Assembly: GCF_007997295.1 (NCBI RefSeq)
Contig: NZ_VORY01000003.1
Span: 124,001-188,000 of the forward strand
Length of the DNA stretch: 64,000 nt
Direction: 5' to 3'
Origin: Gillisia hiemivivida
Lineage (GTDB): Bacteria; Bacteroidota; Bacteroidia; Flavobacteriales; Flavobacteriaceae
Shown: positions 63,273 to 64,000 of the stretch, piece by piece
How positions within the stretch are numbered: position 1 is the stretch's first letter
Layout: the number at the start of each line of letters is the position of its first letter
The notes under the pieces: generated by a model
Database searches by the model: none
Told to the model about the DNA's origin: nothing
Seen by the model: the letters and a program-made list of their open reading frames with translations, nothing else
Translations under genes and position numbers: made by a program

Positions 63273-64000
63273 TCAAAAATGCCAAGATTGTGGCCAAAGC
63301 CATATAATTAACAATCCAGAAACTATGGCAACCCCGAAAACCACTACAATCCATTTTACAATCTCTTTAGCTCCCAAAACTATAGCCATAATTCCTTTGA
63401 AAACCAAATTTGAAATTGAAGCTAAGAGAATCAATTTCCATCCCAATTCTGTTTGTAAGCGCCCATCTTTCATCATTTGTGACAGTGATAGTGTTATGGC
63501 ATCCACATCTGTCAATCCACTAATTATAGAGACGATGTAGAGTGCATTATTACCAAATTGTTGTTTGGTAAAAGCCACTGCCAATAGGATAAAACCATAT
63601 AATAGTCCAAATAAAAGAGCGCTCTTAAACTGTGCAGGATTACTTGGCTCAGGCATTTCATTATCTGAATTATTTTTGTTTATCAGGTAAAATATAATTA
63701 CACATAGAATAGAAACAATAACTATTTCGGCTGCAATGGGAAGAATTATTTGTCCAAGTTTTTCAGGAACAACTACTCCAATTTCTATTAATACGCGTAC
63801 CATAGAGATAGCAGAAGCTGTTGTTATAACAAAGACTGCTAATTTGCTTATATTTTGTGCTTCTTTTGTTTTACGAGCATAGCTGACTGTGGTTGCAGTA
63901 CTGCTAATTAAGCCACCTAAAATTCCGTTGGATATAATTCCAGCTTTTTTGCCCACAACTTTATAGATGAAATACCCAATAACACTTATACCAACTATAA
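63273..64000 (-). CDS. MgtC/DUF4010-family membrane protein, cut by window end
   Basis: The frame stays open to position 64000, so the 5' part lies outside. The visible 242 residues are the DUF4010 C-terminal part: SNGILGGLISSTATTVSYAR followed by about six membrane helices and GLTDVDAITLSLSQM. The N-terminal MgtC/SapB-like domain is expected beyond the edge. GTG at 63956 is an internal valine and not the true start. Confidence 0.8.
   Translation of the reverse strand, partial: IVGISVIGYFIYKVVGKKAGIISNGILGGLISSTATTVSYARKTKEAQNISKLAVFVITTASAISMVRVLIEIGVVVPEKLGQIILPIAAEIVIVSILCVIIFYLINKNNSDNEMPEPSNPAQFKSALLFGLLYGFILLAVAFTKQQFGNNALYIVSIISGLTDVDAITLSLSQMMKDGRLQTELGWKLILLASISNLVFKGIMAIVLGAKEIVKWIVVVFGVAIVSGLLIIWLWPQSWHF

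Noticed and set aside
1-64000. CRISPR arrays, prophage or complete transposons
   Set aside because: No regularly spaced repeats, Cas, phage structural or transposase genes were found.

Overview
The window looks like a low-GC chromosome segment from a marine member of the Flavobacteriaceae (Bacteroidota). Supporting signs are weak ribosome binding sites, frequent TTG starts, a Bacteroidota-type -7 box (TAnnTTTG), a one-piece hybrid two-component system, SprB-like and 7TMR-DISM domains, a FolK-deoxynucleoside kinase fusion, and a sodium-pumping rhodopsin very close to the Dokdonia/Krokinobacter KR2 type. I cannot name the genus from sequence alone.

Left part (about 1-20,200): an accessory-looking respiration and stress block. 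It opens with a cbb3-type oxidase operon (ccoN, a ccoO-cytochrome c fusion, two small membrane subunits, a group III truncated haemoglobin, a membrane protein). It ends at what looks like the torn 5' end of a tryptophan 2,3-dioxygenase gene. Two cupins and a DUF488 protein follow. A long leftward run then encodes glutamate dehydrogenase, a GreA/B-C-domain protein, two coiled-coil proteins, a UspA-like protein and two very small proteins. Upstream of it lies an MscS channel, a histidine kinase and a sigma-54 activator of the NtrC class. Between the activator and glutamate dehydrogenase sits a 54-residue Cys-rich ORF. It is preceded by a near-perfect sigma-54 promoter and two perfect inverted repeats at enhancer distance. 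Further left-pointing genes encode a deaminase, a ZIP transporter, an MFS exporter, DoxX, a TrkA-C membrane protein and a Crp-like regulator whose start is destroyed.

Middle part (about 20,200-35,500): sparse coding with long intergenic stretches. It holds a likely structured small RNA with a strong terminator, a LuxR-type regulator, a sodium:alanine symporter fused to an SprB-like and a degenerate biotinyl domain, a PhzF-like enzyme, the NDQ-type sodium pump rhodopsin, a TIGR02117/DUF2459 protein, a LOV-like PAS protein without the photoactive cysteine, an XRE/membrane protein pair, a YegP-like protein, and a hybrid two-component regulator whose kinase core has lost its key residues.

Right part (about 35,500-64,000): mostly core genes: SulP transporter, era, a GH3-like protein, a DUF2797 protein, AsmA-like protein, trmL, a slipin, folK-dNK, a TrmH-family methyltransferase, an ABC exporter, two secreted proteins, mutS, tRNA-Gly(GCC), tRNA-Leu(UAA), a 7TMR-DISM hybrid kinase, a zinc metalloprotease, two paralogous small lipoproteins, and the C-terminal part of an MgtC/DUF4010 membrane protein cut by the window end. 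A ParE/RelE-type toxin gene with two internal stops lies beside its intact antitoxin ORF.

Taken together the genes point to a surface-water aerobe that copes with low oxygen and sodium stress. The rhodopsin and sodium-coupled carriers could share a sodium gradient; no retinal-synthesis genes are in the window. No CRISPR array, rRNA or complete transposon was seen.
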